Assembly (NCBI GenBank): GCA_902539825.1
Contig: CACBMH010000010.1
Span: forward strand, 1-35,320
Source of the DNA: an uncultured Alphaproteobacteria bacterium
GTDB lineage: Bacteria > Pseudomonadota > Alphaproteobacteria > HIMB59 > GCA-002718135
Direction of reading: 5' to 3'
DNA: 35,320 nucleotides
The notes beneath the pieces are model-generated. The model was not told where the DNA came from. It worked only from the letters and a program-made list of their open reading frames with translations, and made no database searches. The translations under genes and the position numbers were made by a program. Numbering within the stretch: position 1 is the stretch's first letter; each line of letters begins with the position of its first letter. This document shows, piece after piece, positions 1 through 8,898 of this stretch.

Positions 1-107
1 AAGGTAAAACATTTAAAGGTCAGTATGGTTTTAGAAAAGATACAAAAAGAGCAATAGTGACACTTGATGAGGGCAATACTATTGACTCCTCACTGGAGAT
101 TAAATAA
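1..107 (+). CDS. rplW: 50S ribosomal protein L23, 3' end only
   Basis: Only the last 34 codons are in the window; the reading frame enters at base 3 and ends at TAA 105-107. The visible tail contains the basic stretch [14 protein letters not shown] and then a short acidic segment, as expected for the C-terminus of L23, which binds 23S rRNA at the peptide exit tunnel and docks SRP and trigger factor. Its place directly before rplB, with a one-base TAATG overlap, matches the S10 operon order. The start and the N-terminal half lie outside the window. Confidence 0.88.
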   Translation, partial: GKTFKGQYGFRKDTKRAIVTLDEGNTIDSSLEIK

Positions 108-928
108 TGTTATTAAAATTCAAACCAACTACACCTGGATTAAGAGGAACTGTTCTTGTTTCAAAAAAAGAATTGTCCAAAGAAAAGCCACATAAATCTC
201 TTACTAAAAAATTTAAATCAACTGGAGGAAGAAATAACCAAGGCAGAATAACGTCAAGAAGAATGGGTGGTGGTGTAAAAAGAAAATATAGGATTATAGA
301 TTTTAAAAGATCAAAAACTGATGTAACGGCTGAAGTAATTAGAAATGAATACGATCCCAATAGATCTGCATTCATATCATTAATAAGGTATGATGATGGA
401 GAGCATAGTTATATTATTTCTCCAAAAAATATTAAAATTGGTGATAAAATAACTTCAGGTGACAATGTTGCTATTAAAAATGGTAATTCCTTGCCTCTTA
501 ATAATATACCTATTGGAACCAATATCCATAATATCGAATTAAAACCAGGTGCCGGCGGACAGCTGATAAGATCTGCTGGATCTTCCGCTCAGATTGTATC
601 TAAAGAACAACCGTATGTTCAAATAAAATTAATATCTGGTGAAATCAGACATATTGATAAAAATTGTAGAGCTACAATAGGTGAGGTGTCAAATCCTGAC
701 CAAAAAAATATTAAATTAGGTAAAGCTGGTAGAAAAAGATATTTAGGATTTAGACCAAAAGTAAGGGGTGTTGTTATGAATCCTGTTGATCATCCTCATG
801 GTGGTGGTGAAGGTAGGACATCAGGAGGTAGAGATCCAGTTACACCTTGGGGAGTATCTACTAAAGGTAAAAAAACAAGAAACAATAAAAAAACAGATAT
901 GTTTATAATTAGAAGGAAGAAAAAATAA
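107..928 (+). CDS. rplB: 50S ribosomal protein L2
   Basis: L2 is a primary 23S rRNA binder needed for subunit association and peptidyl-transferase activity. The 273-residue product is the usual family length. The highly conserved [20 protein letters not shown] segment begins at residue 224, so its first His falls at residue 229, the position known to matter for peptidyl transfer in E. coli L2. The start codon overlaps the rplW stop and the stop overlaps the rpsS start (both TAATG), implying translational coupling. The Lys/Arg-rich ends are normal for this protein. Confidence 0.98.
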   Translation: MLLKFKPTTPGLRGTVLVSKKELSKEKPHKSLTKKFKSTGGRNNQGRITSRRMGGGVKRKYRIIDFKRSKTDVTAEVIRNEYDPNRSAFISLIRYDDGEHSYIISPKNIKIGDKITSGDNVAIKNGNSLPLNNIPIGTNIHNIELKPGAGGQLIRSAGSSAQIVSKEQPYVQIKLISGEIRHIDKNCRATIGEVSNPDQKNIKLGKAGRKRYLGFRPKVRGVVMNPVDHPHGGGEGRTSGGRDPVTPWGVSTKGKKTRNNKKTDMFIIRRKKK

Positions 929-1209
929 TGACAAGATCAGTTTGGAAGGGGCCATTTGTTGATATCACATTAATTAAAAAAGCAGAAAAACTGTCTCAAT
1001 CTGGCAGAAAAGAAGTTTTAAAAACTTGGTCTAGAAGGTCTACTATTCTTCCACAATTTGTGGGACTTACTTTTGGTGTATATAATGGACAGAAGTTTGT
1101 TCCAGTAACGGTAAATGAGCAAATGGTAGGTCATAAACTTGGAGAATTCTCCCCAACAAGATCCTTTAAAGGTCACACAGCGGCTGATAAGAAAGCAGAA
1201 CAAAAATGA
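928..1209 (+). CDS. rpsS: 30S ribosomal protein S19
   Basis: S19 sits in the head of the small subunit with S13 and contacts the A-site finger of 23S rRNA. The 93-residue protein starts [12 protein letters not shown], the standard S19 N-terminus, and carries the conserved [17 protein letters not shown] motif near its C-terminus. It is coupled to rplB by a one-base overlap and to rplV by a four-base ATGA overlap. Nothing in length or sequence is unusual. Confidence 0.98.
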   Translation: MTRSVWKGPFVDITLIKKAEKLSQSGRKEVLKTWSRRSTILPQFVGLTFGVYNGQKFVPVTVNEQMVGHKLGEFSPTRSFKGHTAADKKAEQK

Positions 1210-1574
1210 ATGAAAATTTAATAGCTATTGCAAAAGATAATATGATTAGAATTAGTCCTTCAAAACTATCTATTTTAGTTAATAGTATTGTTAATATGAA
1301 GGTTAGTTCAGCAATAAATCAATTAAAGTTTTCTTCTAAAAGAGTATCTAGAAATATATTGAAAGTACTTAATGCAGCCGTTGCAAACGCAGAAAATAAT
1401 AAGCAATTAGACATCGACAAACTCTTTGTAAAAGAGGCTTTTGTTGGAAAAAGTTTAAGAATGAAAAGATGGAGACCTCGTGCGAAAGGTAGAGCTGCCT
1501 CAATTATTAAGCCTTTTAGTAAAGTAACAATAATTGTTGAAGAAAGAACTGAATTAAAAAAGGAAAATAAGTAA
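1206..1574 (+). CDS. rplV: 50S ribosomal protein L22
   Basis: L22 lines the nascent-peptide exit tunnel with its long beta-hairpin. The 122-residue product has the family pattern: an N-terminal segment with [15 protein letters not shown], a central [11 protein letters not shown] helix and the C-terminal hairpin [15 protein letters not shown] that reaches into the tunnel. It is a little longer than the E. coli protein (110), mostly through the first few residues and a short Lys/Glu-rich tail. The ATG lies inside the rpsS stop region (ATGA) and the stop overlaps rpsC. Confidence 0.97.
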   Translation: MNENLIAIAKDNMIRISPSKLSILVNSIVNMKVSSAINQLKFSSKRVSRNILKVLNAAVANAENNKQLDIDKLFVKEAFVGKSLRMKRWRPRAKGRAASIIKPFSKVTIIVEERTELKKENK

Positions 1575-2251
1575 TGGGACAAAAAGTTAATCCTTATGGA
1601 ATTAGACTTGGTATTAATAAGACTTGGTCGTCAAGATGGTTTTCTAAAAAAGAATATACAAAACTTTTACACCAAGATTTAAAAATTAAACAATATGTTG
1701 AAAAGAAATTAAAAAACGCAAGTATTTCAAAAATAAATATTGAAAGAGCTGCTAAAAAATTAAGACTATCTATTTACAGTTCGAGACCTGGCATAATTAT
1801 TGGAAAAAAAGGTGCCGATATTGAAACGCTAAAAAATGACCTTTCTAAAATGTCTAATCTTGAAGTATTTCTCGATATCAAAGAAGTTAGAAAACCTGAA
1901 GTTGAAGCTAGATTGGTTGCAGAAAACATAGCATCACAGTTAGAGAAAAGAATTTCATTTAGAAGAGCAATGAAAAAAGCTGTCCAATCAGCAATGCGAT
2001 TAGGTGCAAAAGGTGTTAAAGTTGTTTGTAGCGGACGATTAGGAGGCGCTGAAATTGCTAGAACTGAAAAGTATCATGAAGGTAGTGTACCTTTACATAC
2101 TCTTAGAGGTGACATTGATTATGCAACTGCAGAAGCTGAAACAACCTATGGAATATGCGGCATTAAAGTTTGGATTAATAAAGGGGAAATATTATTAAAA
2201 GATCCATATGCAAGTGAAAAAAAACAGATTGATCAGGGGAGTGTCAGGTAA
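1574..2251 (+). CDS. rpsC: 30S ribosomal protein S3
   Basis: S3 forms part of the mRNA entry channel. The 225-residue protein begins [14 protein letters not shown], the canonical S3 start, followed by a type II KH domain whose GKKG loop is at residues 77-80, and a C-terminal domain with [13 protein letters not shown] and the [14 protein letters not shown] motif. The start overlaps the rplV stop and the stop overlaps rplP (TAATG). Length and domain order are normal for a proteobacterial S3. Confidence 0.98.
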   Translation: MGQKVNPYGIRLGINKTWSSRWFSKKEYTKLLHQDLKIKQYVEKKLKNASISKINIERAAKKLRLSIYSSRPGIIIGKKGADIETLKNDLSKMSNLEVFLDIKEVRKPEVEARLVAENIASQLEKRISFRRAMKKAVQSAMRLGAKGVKVVCSGRLGGAEIARTEKYHEGSVPLHTLRGDIDYATAEAETTYGICGIKVWINKGEILLKDPYASEKKQIDQGSVR

Positions 2252-2667
2252 TGAACATGTTATCACCCAAAAAAACTAAATTCAGAAAGCAATTCAAAGG
2301 TAGAATTCATGGAGCTGCAAAAGGTAATTACGTTCTTAATTATGGAAGTTATGGACTTAAAGCAATGGAGCCTGAGCGAGTTACCTCAAGACAGATTGAA
2401 GCTGCTAGAAAAGCAATAACTAGATATCTAAAAAGAGCAGGTAGAATGTGGATAAGGATATTTCCAGATGTGCCGGTTTCTAAAAAACCAGCGGAAGTAA
2501 GAATGGGTAAAGGAAAAGGTTCTATTGAATATTGGGCATGTAGAGTAAAACCAGGAAGAATTATGTTTGAAGTTGATGGAGTCAATATAAATGATGCTAG
2601 AAAAGCTATGACCTTGGCTGCTGCAAAACTTCCAATTAAATGTAAATTTGTTGAAAGAAATATCTAA
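2251..2667 (+). CDS. rplP: 50S ribosomal protein L16
   Basis: L16 organises the A-tRNA region of the large subunit. The 138-residue frame contains the diagnostic [25 protein letters not shown] and [13 protein letters not shown] motifs. Two ATGs lie close together: 2251, which overlaps the rpsC stop and sits 9 bases after GGGGAG (2236-2241), and 2257, which gives the textbook [12 protein letters not shown]-terminus. I keep 2251 because of the Shine-Dalgarno spacing, but initiation at 2257 is equally plausible and removes only two residues. Confidence 0.97.
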   Translation: MNMLSPKKTKFRKQFKGRIHGAAKGNYVLNYGSYGLKAMEPERVTSRQIEAARKAITRYLKRAGRMWIRIFPDVPVSKKPAEVRMGKGKGSIEYWACRVKPGRIMFEVDGVNINDARKAMTLAAAKLPIKCKFVERNI

Positions 2668-2861
2668 TGAATAAAAAAATCCACAAAGACGGTAACAAAA
2701 TTAAAGACGAAATATTGAACTTAAAGAAAACACTTATGAATTTAAGTTTTCAAAAATTTTCTGGTCAATTAGAAAATACATCTAAGATCAAGAATACAAA
2801 AAAACAAATTGCTAGACTAAAAACTCAACTATCAAATCTTAGCGGAGAGAAAAATGCCTAA
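2667..2861 (+). CDS. rpmC: 50S ribosomal protein L29
   Basis: A 64-residue, Lys-rich, helical protein in the invariable place between L16 and S17. L29 is a two-helix hairpin at the tunnel exit next to L23. The helix pattern with LKKTLMNLSFQKFSGQLENTSKI followed by KKQIARLKTQ fits the family (E. coli 63 residues), although the usual signature is diverged, as often in AT-rich genomes. It overlaps rplP by one base and rpsQ by eight bases. Confidence 0.95.
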   Translation: MNKKIHKDGNKIKDEILNLKKTLMNLSFQKFSGQLENTSKIKNTKKQIARLKTQLSNLSGEKNA

Positions 2862-3099
2862 AAGAGTTCTGTCAGGTATAGTTGTTACTTCAAATTCAAA
2901 CAAAACTATTACTGTTGATGTAACTAGAAGAATTAAACATAAACTCTATAAAAAAATTATTAAACAGAATAAGAAATATCATGCTCATGATGAAAATAAT
3001 GAATTTAATGTTGGTGATAAAGTTTCTATAATGGAGTCAAAACCAATCTCAAAACTAAAAAAATGGAAAGTAATTTCTAATAAAGGAGATGACTCATGA
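2854..3099 (+). CDS. rpsQ: 30S ribosomal protein S17
   Basis: S17 is an OB-fold primary binder of 16S rRNA. The 81-residue product begins [11 protein letters not shown], has [13 protein letters not shown], the [14 protein letters not shown] segment and [21 protein letters not shown], all standard S17 elements. A Shine-Dalgarno-like GCGGAGAG precedes the ATG inside the last codons of rpmC, giving an eight-base gene overlap. The stop overlaps the rplN start as ATGA. Confidence 0.97.
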   Translation: MPKRVLSGIVVTSNSNKTITVDVTRRIKHKLYKKIIKQNKKYHAHDENNEFNVGDKVSIMESKPISKLKKWKVISNKGDDS

Positions 3100-3464
3100 T
3101 ACAAATGCAATCTAGACTCTTTGTTGCTGATAACTCGGGCGCAAGAACAATACAATGTATAAAAGTTCTTGGTGGTTCAAAAAGGAGATCTGCGTCAATT
3201 GGAGATATAATTGTTGTTTCAATTAAAGATGCATTACCTCGTGCTAAAGTAAAAAAAGGCGATGTCTACAAAGCTGTTATAGTTAGGACATCAAAAGATT
3301 TTAAAAGACCTGATGGTAGTGCAATAAGATTTGATAAAAATGCAGCAGTTTTATTAGACAAACAAGAGGAACCAATAGCTACAAGAATATTTGGACCAGT
3401 AACAAGAGAACTTAGAAGCAAAAAATTTATGAAAATAATTAGCTTAGCACCAGAGGTAATTTAA
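3096..3464 (+). CDS. rplN: 50S ribosomal protein L14
   Basis: L14 lies at the subunit interface beside L19 and contacts 16S rRNA helix 14. The 122-residue protein is exactly the usual size and shows [17 protein letters not shown] at its N-terminus, the central [14 protein letters not shown] strand and the C-terminal GPVTRELR motif. A GGAGATGACTC sequence just upstream, inside rpsQ, supplies the ribosome-binding site. It is coupled by ATGA to rpsQ and by TAATG to rplX. Confidence 0.98.
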   Translation: MIQMQSRLFVADNSGARTIQCIKVLGGSKRRSASIGDIIVVSIKDALPRAKVKKGDVYKAVIVRTSKDFKRPDGSAIRFDKNAAVLLDKQEEPIATRIFGPVTRELRSKKFMKIISLAPEVI

Positions 3465-3778
3465 TGAATAATAAAATTAAATTAAAAAAAGGAGATGAGG
3501 TTATAGTTCTTGCTGGTAAGGATAAGGGTAAAACTGGAAAAATTGTGAAAGTAATACCGAAACAAATGAAAGCAGTGGTTTCAGAAATAAATAAGGTTAA
3601 AAAAAATCAAAAACCAGATAATAACCAGCCTGGAGGAATAATTGATAAAGATATGCCTATACATATTTCAAATTTATCATTTTATGACGCTACATTAAAA
3701 AAGGGCGTCAGAATTGGATATAAGTTAGATAATAATAAAAAAACTAGAGTAAACAAATCTACAGGTAAGGAAATTTGA
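3464..3778 (+). CDS. rplX: 50S ribosomal protein L24
   Basis: L24 is an assembly initiator that binds 23S rRNA domain I. The 104-residue product contains the KOW motif KKGDEVIVLAGKDKGKTGKI near residues 8-27 and the GGIIDKDMPIHISNL segment typical of L24. It begins in the rplN stop codon (TAATG) and ends in TGATG shared with the rplE start. Size and motif order are normal. Confidence 0.97.
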   Translation: MNNKIKLKKGDEVIVLAGKDKGKTGKIVKVIPKQMKAVVSEINKVKKNQKPDNNQPGGIIDKDMPIHISNLSFYDATLKKGVRIGYKLDNNKKTRVNKSTGKEI

Positions 3779-4329
3779 TGAGCAGACTTTTAGAAGAATA
3801 CAATAATCAAATTAAAAAAGACTTACAGTCAAAGTTAGGTCTTGAAAATGTGTTTGAGGTTCCAAAATTAAAAAAAATTATCTTGAATATGGGAGTTGGC
3901 GAAGGCAAAGATGACTCAAAATTGATTGACAAGGCCTTAGAGGATTTATCTTTAATTTCTGGTCAAAAAGCAGTCAAAACAATATCAAAAAAGGCAATAT
4001 CAGGATTTAAAATTAGAGCAGGAATGCCGCTAGGTGTGAAGGTAACACTTAGAAATAAAATAATGTATGAATTTCTTGATAGGTTAGTAAATATTGCAAT
4101 TCCAAGAATAAGAGATTTTAGAGGTTTAAATATGAAAAGTTTTGACGGAAATGGAAATTTTTCAATGGGCATCAAGGAACATGTAATATTTCCAGAAATA
4201 AACTTTGATAAAGTAGAAAAAATAAGAGGTATGGACATTACAATCTGTACTTCAGCTAAAAGTAACAATGAGGCATTAGTATTGCTTAAAAGTTTTAATA
4301 TGCCTTTTAAAGAAAATCAGGTTAACTAA
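3778..4329 (+). CDS. rplE: 50S ribosomal protein L5
   Basis: L5 forms the 5S rRNA complex in the central protuberance. The 183-residue protein has the [19 protein letters not shown] motif near the N-terminus, [20 protein letters not shown] and the [22 protein letters not shown] core, with [15 protein letters not shown] at the C-terminus. I take the ATG at 3778, which overlaps the rplX TGA, rather than the TTG one codon earlier, because ATG coupling is the pattern in this operon and L5 normally starts in this way. Confidence 0.97.
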   Translation: MSRLLEEYNNQIKKDLQSKLGLENVFEVPKLKKIILNMGVGEGKDDSKLIDKALEDLSLISGQKAVKTISKKAISGFKIRAGMPLGVKVTLRNKIMYEFLDRLVNIAIPRIRDFRGLNMKSFDGNGNFSMGIKEHVIFPEINFDKVEKIRGMDITICTSAKSNNEALVLLKSFNMPFKENQVN

Positions 4330-4337
4330 GGAGTAAA

Positions 4338-4643
4338 ATGGCAAAATTAAGCTCAGTTCAAAAAAATTTATTTAGAAAAAAATTAATTAAAAAATATAAA
4401 TCTAAAAGAGAAAGTCTTAAGGCTAAGATAAAAGACAAAAATATTTCGTTAGATGAAAGAATTTTATTTCAGAACAAATTAAATGATCTTCCTAGAAATG
4501 GATCATCAATTAGACACAGAAATAGATGTGAAATTACTGGTAGACCAAGAGGTAATTATAGAAAATTTGGTTTATCTAGAATTAAACTTAGAGAACTTTC
4601 AATGACTGGCAATTTGCCAGGAGTTGTAAAGTCAAGTTGGTAG
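4338..4643 (+). CDS. rpsN: 30S ribosomal protein S14 (long, zinc-free type)
   Basis: S14 is in the small-subunit head. At 101 residues this is the long form that lacks the CxxC zinc ribbon; the core [20 protein letters not shown] followed by [18 protein letters not shown] identifies it. An AAGGAG sequence eight bases before the ATG (around 4328-4333) is its ribosome-binding site and overlaps the rplE stop. Zinc-independent S14 is the usual version in proteobacteria, so no second copy is needed for zinc limitation. Confidence 0.97.
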   Translation: MAKLSSVQKNLFRKKLIKKYKSKRESLKAKIKDKNISLDERILFQNKLNDLPRNGSSIRHRNRCEITGRPRGNYRKFGLSRIKLRELSMTGNLPGVVKSSW

Positions 4644-4650
4644 AGAGGAG
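4643..4650 (+). promoter_or_regulatory. Ribosome-binding site deciding the rpsH start
   Basis: GAGAGGAG lies 4 bases before the ATG at 4655. It selects this ATG over the in-frame TTG at 4637, which is inside rpsN and would add six residues not found in S8. Confidence 0.7.
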
Positions 4651-4654
4651 TATT

Positions 4655-5053
4655 ATGGCCTTTAACGATTCACTTTCAGATATGCTAGCTAGAATTAAAA
4701 ATGCTCATCAAGCAAATAAAGTATCAACATTGTGTCTTAAGTCAAAATTAAATATGAATGTTTTAAGTGTTCTTAAGGACGAAGGATATATTAGAGATTT
4801 TAAAAATATTGAGGAGAGAAAAGGTATAAATTCTATACAAATTGATTTAAAATATTTTAACGGAAATCCAGTAATAAAAAAAATAAAAAGAGTATCTAAG
4901 CCCGGCATAAGAAAATACTCAAAAATTAGTGATCTAAACAAACCTTATGGGGGATTAGGAATATCCATACTTTCAACTCCAAAAGGAGTTATGTCTGATC
5001 ATCAAGCTAAGAAAAACAATGTTGGTGGTGAAATTTTGTGCGAGGTATTCTAA
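4655..5053 (+). CDS. rpsH: 30S ribosomal protein S8
   Basis: S8 binds the central domain of 16S rRNA and in E. coli is also the autogenous repressor of the spc operon. The product of 132 residues begins MAFNDSLSDMLARIKNAH and ends with GLGISILSTPKGVMSDHQAKK and VGGEILCEVF, all diagnostic. The ATG at 4655 is chosen over an upstream TTG because of the strong GAGAGGAG and family length (E. coli 130). Its stop overlaps the rplF start. Whether S8 also represses this operon cannot be told from the sequence. Confidence 0.97.
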   Translation: MAFNDSLSDMLARIKNAHQANKVSTLCLKSKLNMNVLSVLKDEGYIRDFKNIEERKGINSIQIDLKYFNGNPVIKKIKRVSKPGIRKYSKISDLNKPYGGLGISILSTPKGVMSDHQAKKNNVGGEILCEVF

Positions 5054-5583
5054 TGTCAAGAATAGCAAAAAATCCCATAAAAATATCTAAAGACGTGGAA
5101 TGTAATTATAGTAATGGTATTTTTTCTGCTAAAGGAAAACTAGGTCATTTGGAAATATCTGTTAATTCAAATTATAACATAAATATAAATACTGATGAAA
5201 TAAAAGTTGTTCCTTTAAACGAAAATAATAATGACCCAAATTGGGGAACTACCAGAGCAATTATTGCAAACATTGTAAATGGTGTAACAAATGGTTTTTC
5301 TAAAACATTAGAATTAAATGGCACAGGATATAGAGCAAGTGTTTCTGGTTCAAAATTAAAACTAGAACTTGGGTATAGTCATGATATAAATTTTGAAATT
5401 CCCTCAGATGTAAAAATTGAGTGTCCTAAACAAAATATAATTAAATTAACTAGTATTAATAAAGAAAAACTAGGAGCTGCAGCGGCTAAAATAAGATCAT
5501 TTAGAAAACCAGAACCTTTTAAGGGTAAGGGGATTAAATATGTCGATGAATATATTTTTAGAAAAGAAGGAAAAAAGAAATAA
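5053..5583 (+). CDS. rplF: 50S ribosomal protein L6
   Basis: L6 lies near the GTPase-associated centre. The 176-residue protein starts MSRIAKNPIKI and carries two similar beta-rich repeats, with LELNGTGYRASVSGSKLKLELGYSH in the middle and the C-terminal RSFRKPEPFKGKGIKYVDE motif. The ATG at 5053 overlaps the rpsH TAA; earlier in-frame codons belong to rpsH and are not conserved L6 sequence. Length matches E. coli (177). Confidence 0.97.
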   Translation: MSRIAKNPIKISKDVECNYSNGIFSAKGKLGHLEISVNSNYNININTDEIKVVPLNENNNDPNWGTTRAIIANIVNGVTNGFSKTLELNGTGYRASVSGSKLKLELGYSHDINFEIPSDVKIECPKQNIIKLTSINKEKLGAAAAKIRSFRKPEPFKGKGIKYVDEYIFRKEGKKK

Positions 5584-5586
5584 CTT

Positions 5587-5919
5587 ATGAAAGAAAGAAA
5601 AGACAGAGTAAGATATAAAACGAAGAGTGTGTCAAAAAGAAAAAGGCTAAGCGTTTTTAGATCAAACAATCATCTATATGCTCAACTTATAGATGATGCT
5701 AGTGGTACAACTATAGCTAGCGCTTCCTCTATAGAAAAGTCAATCAAAGATAAAAAATTACAAAGAAAAGAAGTTGCGGAACATATAGGAAAAAGTATTG
5801 CAAAAAAAATAATAGCAAAAGGTATTGATAAAGTTGCATTTGACAGAGGTAAATATAAGTATCATGGTTTAATTAAAATACTTGCAGATGCAGCTAGATC
5901 TGAAGGATTAAATTTTTAG
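5587..5919 (+). CDS. rplR: 50S ribosomal protein L18
   Basis: L18 binds 5S rRNA with L5. The 110-residue product has the basic N-terminus and then [28 protein letters not shown], ending with [28 protein letters not shown], the classic L18 C-terminus. It starts three bases after the rplF stop. It is slightly shorter than E. coli L18 (117), mostly at the N-terminus. Confidence 0.97.
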   Translation: MKERKDRVRYKTKSVSKRKRLSVFRSNNHLYAQLIDDASGTTIASASSIEKSIKDKKLQRKEVAEHIGKSIAKKIIAKGIDKVAFDRGKYKYHGLIKILADAARSEGLNF

Positions 5920-5927
5920 AGGTGAAT

Positions 5928-6437
5928 ATGTTTGAAAGTGATAAAACTGAATTTAGCGAACATTTAGTAACTATTAACAGAGTTGCCAAGGTTGTAAAAG
6001 GGGGTAGAAGATTTGGTTTCGCCGCTATTATGATTGTTGGCGATAGTAAAGGAAGAGTTGGTATAGGAACTGGCAAAGCTAAGGAGGTTCCTGAAGCTGT
6101 AAGAAAAGCTACTGAAAATGCAAAGACAAAAATGATTAGAGTTCACCTAAAAGAAAACAGAACAATTCATCATGATATTGTTGGACGTTTTGGAGCTGGG
6201 AAAGTAATATTAAGATCTGCTGCTCCGGGAACAGGAATTATAGCAGGAGGGCCAATGAGAGCATTATTTGAGTCACTTGGTATAAAAGATGTAGTAGCCA
6301 AATCTACTGGTACATCTAATCCACATAATATGCTTAAAGCAACCTTAAATGCTTTTAAGGTATCTGAGTCTCCAAAATCTATTGCTGCAAAAAGATCAAA
6401 GAAAATTACCGAAATAACCAACAGTAAGAATAATTAA
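5928..6437 (+). CDS. rpsE: 30S ribosomal protein S5
   Basis: S5 contributes to decoding fidelity and mRNA unwinding. The 169-residue protein shows the double-stranded RNA-binding S5 domain ([42 protein letters not shown]) and the C-terminal domain ([19 protein letters not shown]). The ATG at 5928 is preceded by AGAGG at 5918-5922; a GTG at 5922 in the same frame would overlap that site and is less likely. It abuts rplO directly: the rpmD gene normally found here is missing. Confidence 0.97.
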   Translation: MFESDKTEFSEHLVTINRVAKVVKGGRRFGFAAIMIVGDSKGRVGIGTGKAKEVPEAVRKATENAKTKMIRVHLKENRTIHHDIVGRFGAGKVILRSAAPGTGIIAGGPMRALFESLGIKDVVAKSTGTSNPHNMLKATLNAFKVSESPKSIAAKRSKKITEITNSKNN

Positions 6438-6896
6438 ATGAAAATTAATGAATTAAAATCACCACTAACTTCAAGAAAAAATAATAAAAGAAGAGGGAGA
6501 GGTTCAGGTTCTGGGCTTGGCAAAACATCAGGAAGAGGTGTTAAAGGTCAAAAATCAAGATCAGGTGTCTCTATAAACGGTTTTGAAGGCGGACAAATGC
6601 CAATTTATAGACGACTACCAAAAAGAGGTTTCAAGAATAATTTTCAAACAAAAATTCAAAGTATTAGTTTTAGAGAAATTAATAATTTAGTTAAAAAGTA
6701 TAATCTTGATCCCACTCAAATTAAAGAAGAAGAGCTTTTCATTAAAAAAATTCTTAAAAGATCAAAAGGAAGTTTAAAACTCCTTAACATTGGAGAGCCA
6801 GATACAGCAACTAATTTAGAAATTTCCTATGCTTCAAAAAAAGCAGTTGAAGTATTGGAAAAATTAGGTGGAAAAATTAAACTAACTAAGAAATAA
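6438..6896 (+). CDS. rplO: 50S ribosomal protein L15
   Basis: L15 is a late-assembly protein of the large subunit. The 152-residue product has the Gly/Arg-rich N-terminus ([20 protein letters not shown]), [20 protein letters not shown], and the C-terminal globular domain. Its ATG follows the rpsE TAA with no intervening base, and its TAA is followed immediately by the secY ATG. The slight extra length over E. coli (144) lies in the Lys-rich central part. Confidence 0.96.
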   Translation: MKINELKSPLTSRKNNKRRGRGSGSGLGKTSGRGVKGQKSRSGVSINGFEGGQMPIYRRLPKRGFKNNFQTKIQSISFREINNLVKKYNLDPTQIKEEELFIKKILKRSKGSLKLLNIGEPDTATNLEISYASKKAVEVLEKLGGKIKLTKK

Positions 6897-8237
6897 ATGG
6901 CAACAGCTTCAGACAGACTTGCAAATAATTTAAATTTTGGAGCCTTAGGTAAAGCAACAGAACTAAGACAAAGACTGTTATTTACTTTAGGTGCATTAAT
7001 TGTTTTTCGATTAGGCACATTTCTCCCAATACCTGGTATTAATCCATTAGCTCTACAACAGTTTTTTGAACAACAATCCTCGGGTATTTTAGGTATTTTT
7101 GATACCTTCTCAGGAGGAGCTTTAGGCAGAATGGGCATTTTTGCACTTGGTGTAATGCCTTACATATCATCATCAATTATCATGACATTAATGCAATCTG
7201 CAATTCCATATCTTAAATCACTCAAAGAACAGGGATCAAAAGGGAGAAGGCAACTACTACAATTAACTAGATATGTTACTGTTATAATTGCAGCAGTACA
7301 GGGTTATGGTGTTTCAATTGGTTTAGAATCTATGCAGACGACATACGGCAATATAGTTTTTGATCCTGGTTTATTTTTTAGATTAACAACAGTTATAACT
7401 TTAGTTGGTGGAACAATATTTCTCATGTGGTTAGGAGAACAGATATCATCAAGAGGTGTTGGTAACGGAATTTCCTTAATTATAACGGCTGGTATAATTG
7501 CTAATTTACCAAGTGCTTTTGTAAGCACTTTACAGTTAGGTAGAACAGGAGAACTTAGTATAGCCTTTATATTAGGTATTTTAATACTTATTCTTTTATT
7601 AATTATTTTTATAGTTTTTGTTGAGAAAGCTCAACGTCGTTTACCGGTTCAATATCCAAAAAGACAGGTTGGAAATAAAATTTATGGAGGACAAAGTTCT
7701 CATTTACCATTAAAAATTAATACAGCTGGTGTAATTCCTGTTATTTTCGCTTCTTCCATTCTTCTTCTTCCAAACACAATGTCAGGTTTTGGAGCTGGTT
7801 CATCAAGTGATATTTTTATTTTAATCTCAAGTTATTTAGGGAGAGGGCAACCACTTTACTTAGCATTTTATGCTGGTATGATAATATTTTTTGGCTTTTT
7901 CTATACATCTATAGTTTTTAATCCAGATGAACAAGCTGAAAACTTACGAAAATATGGTGGTTTCATCCCTGGTATAAGGCCTGGGGAAAATACTGCCAAA
8001 TATATTGAATTTGTACTAGTGCGACTAACTACAATAGGAACAATTTATCTAACATTTGTTGCATTACTTCCAGAGTTTTTGTTGTCAAGAACATCTATAC
8101 CTTTTTATCTTGGAGGTACTGCTTTGTTAATTGTTGTCGTAGTAATGATTGATTTTATTACACAGGTACAATCACATCTTTTTCAGCATCAATATGAGGG
8201 ATTACTAAAAAAAACTAAGTTAAAAGGCAGAAGATAG
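6897..8237 (+). CDS. secY: Protein translocase channel SecY
   Basis: SecY is the channel subunit of the SecYEG inner-membrane translocon. The 446-residue protein has about ten hydrophobic membrane segments and the expected signatures: LRQRLLFTLGALIVFRLGTFLPIPGI at the first membrane helix, the plug region GGALGRMGIFALGVMPYISSSI, and cytoplasmic loops with VEKAQRRLPVQYPKRQ and FNPDEQAENLRKYGGFIPGIRPG. It starts directly after the rplO stop and is followed after one base by adk, so it is co-transcribed with the ribosomal genes. Length is typical (E. coli 443). Confidence 0.98.
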   Translation: MATASDRLANNLNFGALGKATELRQRLLFTLGALIVFRLGTFLPIPGINPLALQQFFEQQSSGILGIFDTFSGGALGRMGIFALGVMPYISSSIIMTLMQSAIPYLKSLKEQGSKGRRQLLQLTRYVTVIIAAVQGYGVSIGLESMQTTYGNIVFDPGLFFRLTTVITLVGGTIFLMWLGEQISSRGVGNGISLIITAGIIANLPSAFVSTLQLGRTGELSIAFILGILILILLLIIFIVFVEKAQRRLPVQYPKRQVGNKIYGGQSSHLPLKINTAGVIPVIFASSILLLPNTMSGFGAGSSSDIFILISSYLGRGQPLYLAFYAGMIIFFGFFYTSIVFNPDEQAENLRKYGGFIPGIRPGENTAKYIEFVLVRLTTIGTIYLTFVALLPEFLLSRTSIPFYLGGTALLIVVVVMIDFITQVQSHLFQHQYEGLLKKTKLKGRR

Positions 8238-8238
8238 T

Positions 8239-8811
8239 TTGAAAAATATAATTTTTTTTGGCCCTCCTGGTGCGGGTAAAGGTACACAAGCGAAAATAAT
8301 ATCCGAATTTTTGGATGTGCCTCATCTTTCCACTGGAGATATATTAAGAAAAAAACTTTTAGATAACGATAATTTAGCAATAGAATTAAAAGAAATAATG
8401 TCATCAGGAAATTTAGTTTCTGATGATATCTTAAATTCAATAGTAGCCTCAAGATTAAATAATGAAACAGGTAAAGGTTTTATTTTAGACGGCTATCCAA
8501 GAACTTTGAAACAATCAGAATTTTTGAATAATTTTTTATTAAAAACTTCAAAATCAGTAGACTATATTTTCAATATAAAAATAAATTTCAAAACTTTAAA
8601 AAATAGGATTTTAAAGAGATCTTCAGAAGAAAGCAGAGAAGATGATAATATTGATGTTATACAAACTAGATATGGTGAATATTTAAATTCTACAGAAAAA
8701 GTGTCAAATTTTTATAAGGAAAATTATTCCTCTATATTTCACGAAATAGATGGATCTCAACAAATCGATGAAATAACAGAAAAAATCAAGCAAATTTTAA
8801 AAAACTTATGA
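8239..8811 (+). CDS. adk: Adenylate kinase, short-LID form
   Basis: Adenylate kinase interconverts ATP plus AMP with two ADP in the cytosol. The 190-residue product has the P-loop GPPGAGKGTQ at residues 8-17, HLSTGDILR, and the AMP-binding LDGYPRTLKQSEFL. The LID is short (around RSSEESREDDN) with no zinc-binding cysteines, so this is the short type common in alphaproteobacteria. The start is TTG at 8239: the codons following it give MKNIIFFGPPG, exactly the family N-terminus, and there is no suitable ATG. It sits one base after secY. Confidence 0.96.
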   Translation: MKNIIFFGPPGAGKGTQAKIISEFLDVPHLSTGDILRKKLLDNDNLAIELKEIMSSGNLVSDDILNSIVASRLNNETGKGFILDGYPRTLKQSEFLNNFLLKTSKSVDYIFNIKINFKTLKNRILKRSSEESREDDNIDVIQTRYGEYLNSTEKVSNFYKENYSSIFHEIDGSQQIDEITEKIKQILKNL

Positions 8812-8840
8812 AAAACAGCCAAATTTTCACATATCTTTTC

Positions 8841-8870
8841 TTGACTAATTGCATAATTATCATGTATTCA
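8841..8870 (+). promoter_or_regulatory. Candidate promoter of the rpsM-rpsK-rpoA-rplQ operon
   Basis: In the 87-base gap between adk and rpsM, TTGACT (8841-8846) is followed after 18 bases by TATTCA (8865-8870), a plausible sigma-70 -35/-10 pair. It is the only sizeable gap in the ribosomal block, and many bacteria start the alpha operon from its own promoter here. The -10 match is modest, and no clear terminator is seen after adk, so read-through from the spc operon is also likely. Confidence 0.42.
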
Positions 8871-8898
8871 CCCTCATTCATTTTTTTTGGATTTCATT

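Noticed and set aside
100-375. A 91-codon open frame on the minus strand inside rplB
   Set aside because: It is antisense to a highly conserved ribosomal gene, has no family resemblance and is best explained as a shadow of AT-rich coding sequence.
5379-5669. Minus-strand frame across the rplF/rplR junction with hydrophobic residues
   Set aside because: The hydrophobicity is what antisense of Lys/Arg-rich codons gives; no ribosome-binding site or conserved motif.
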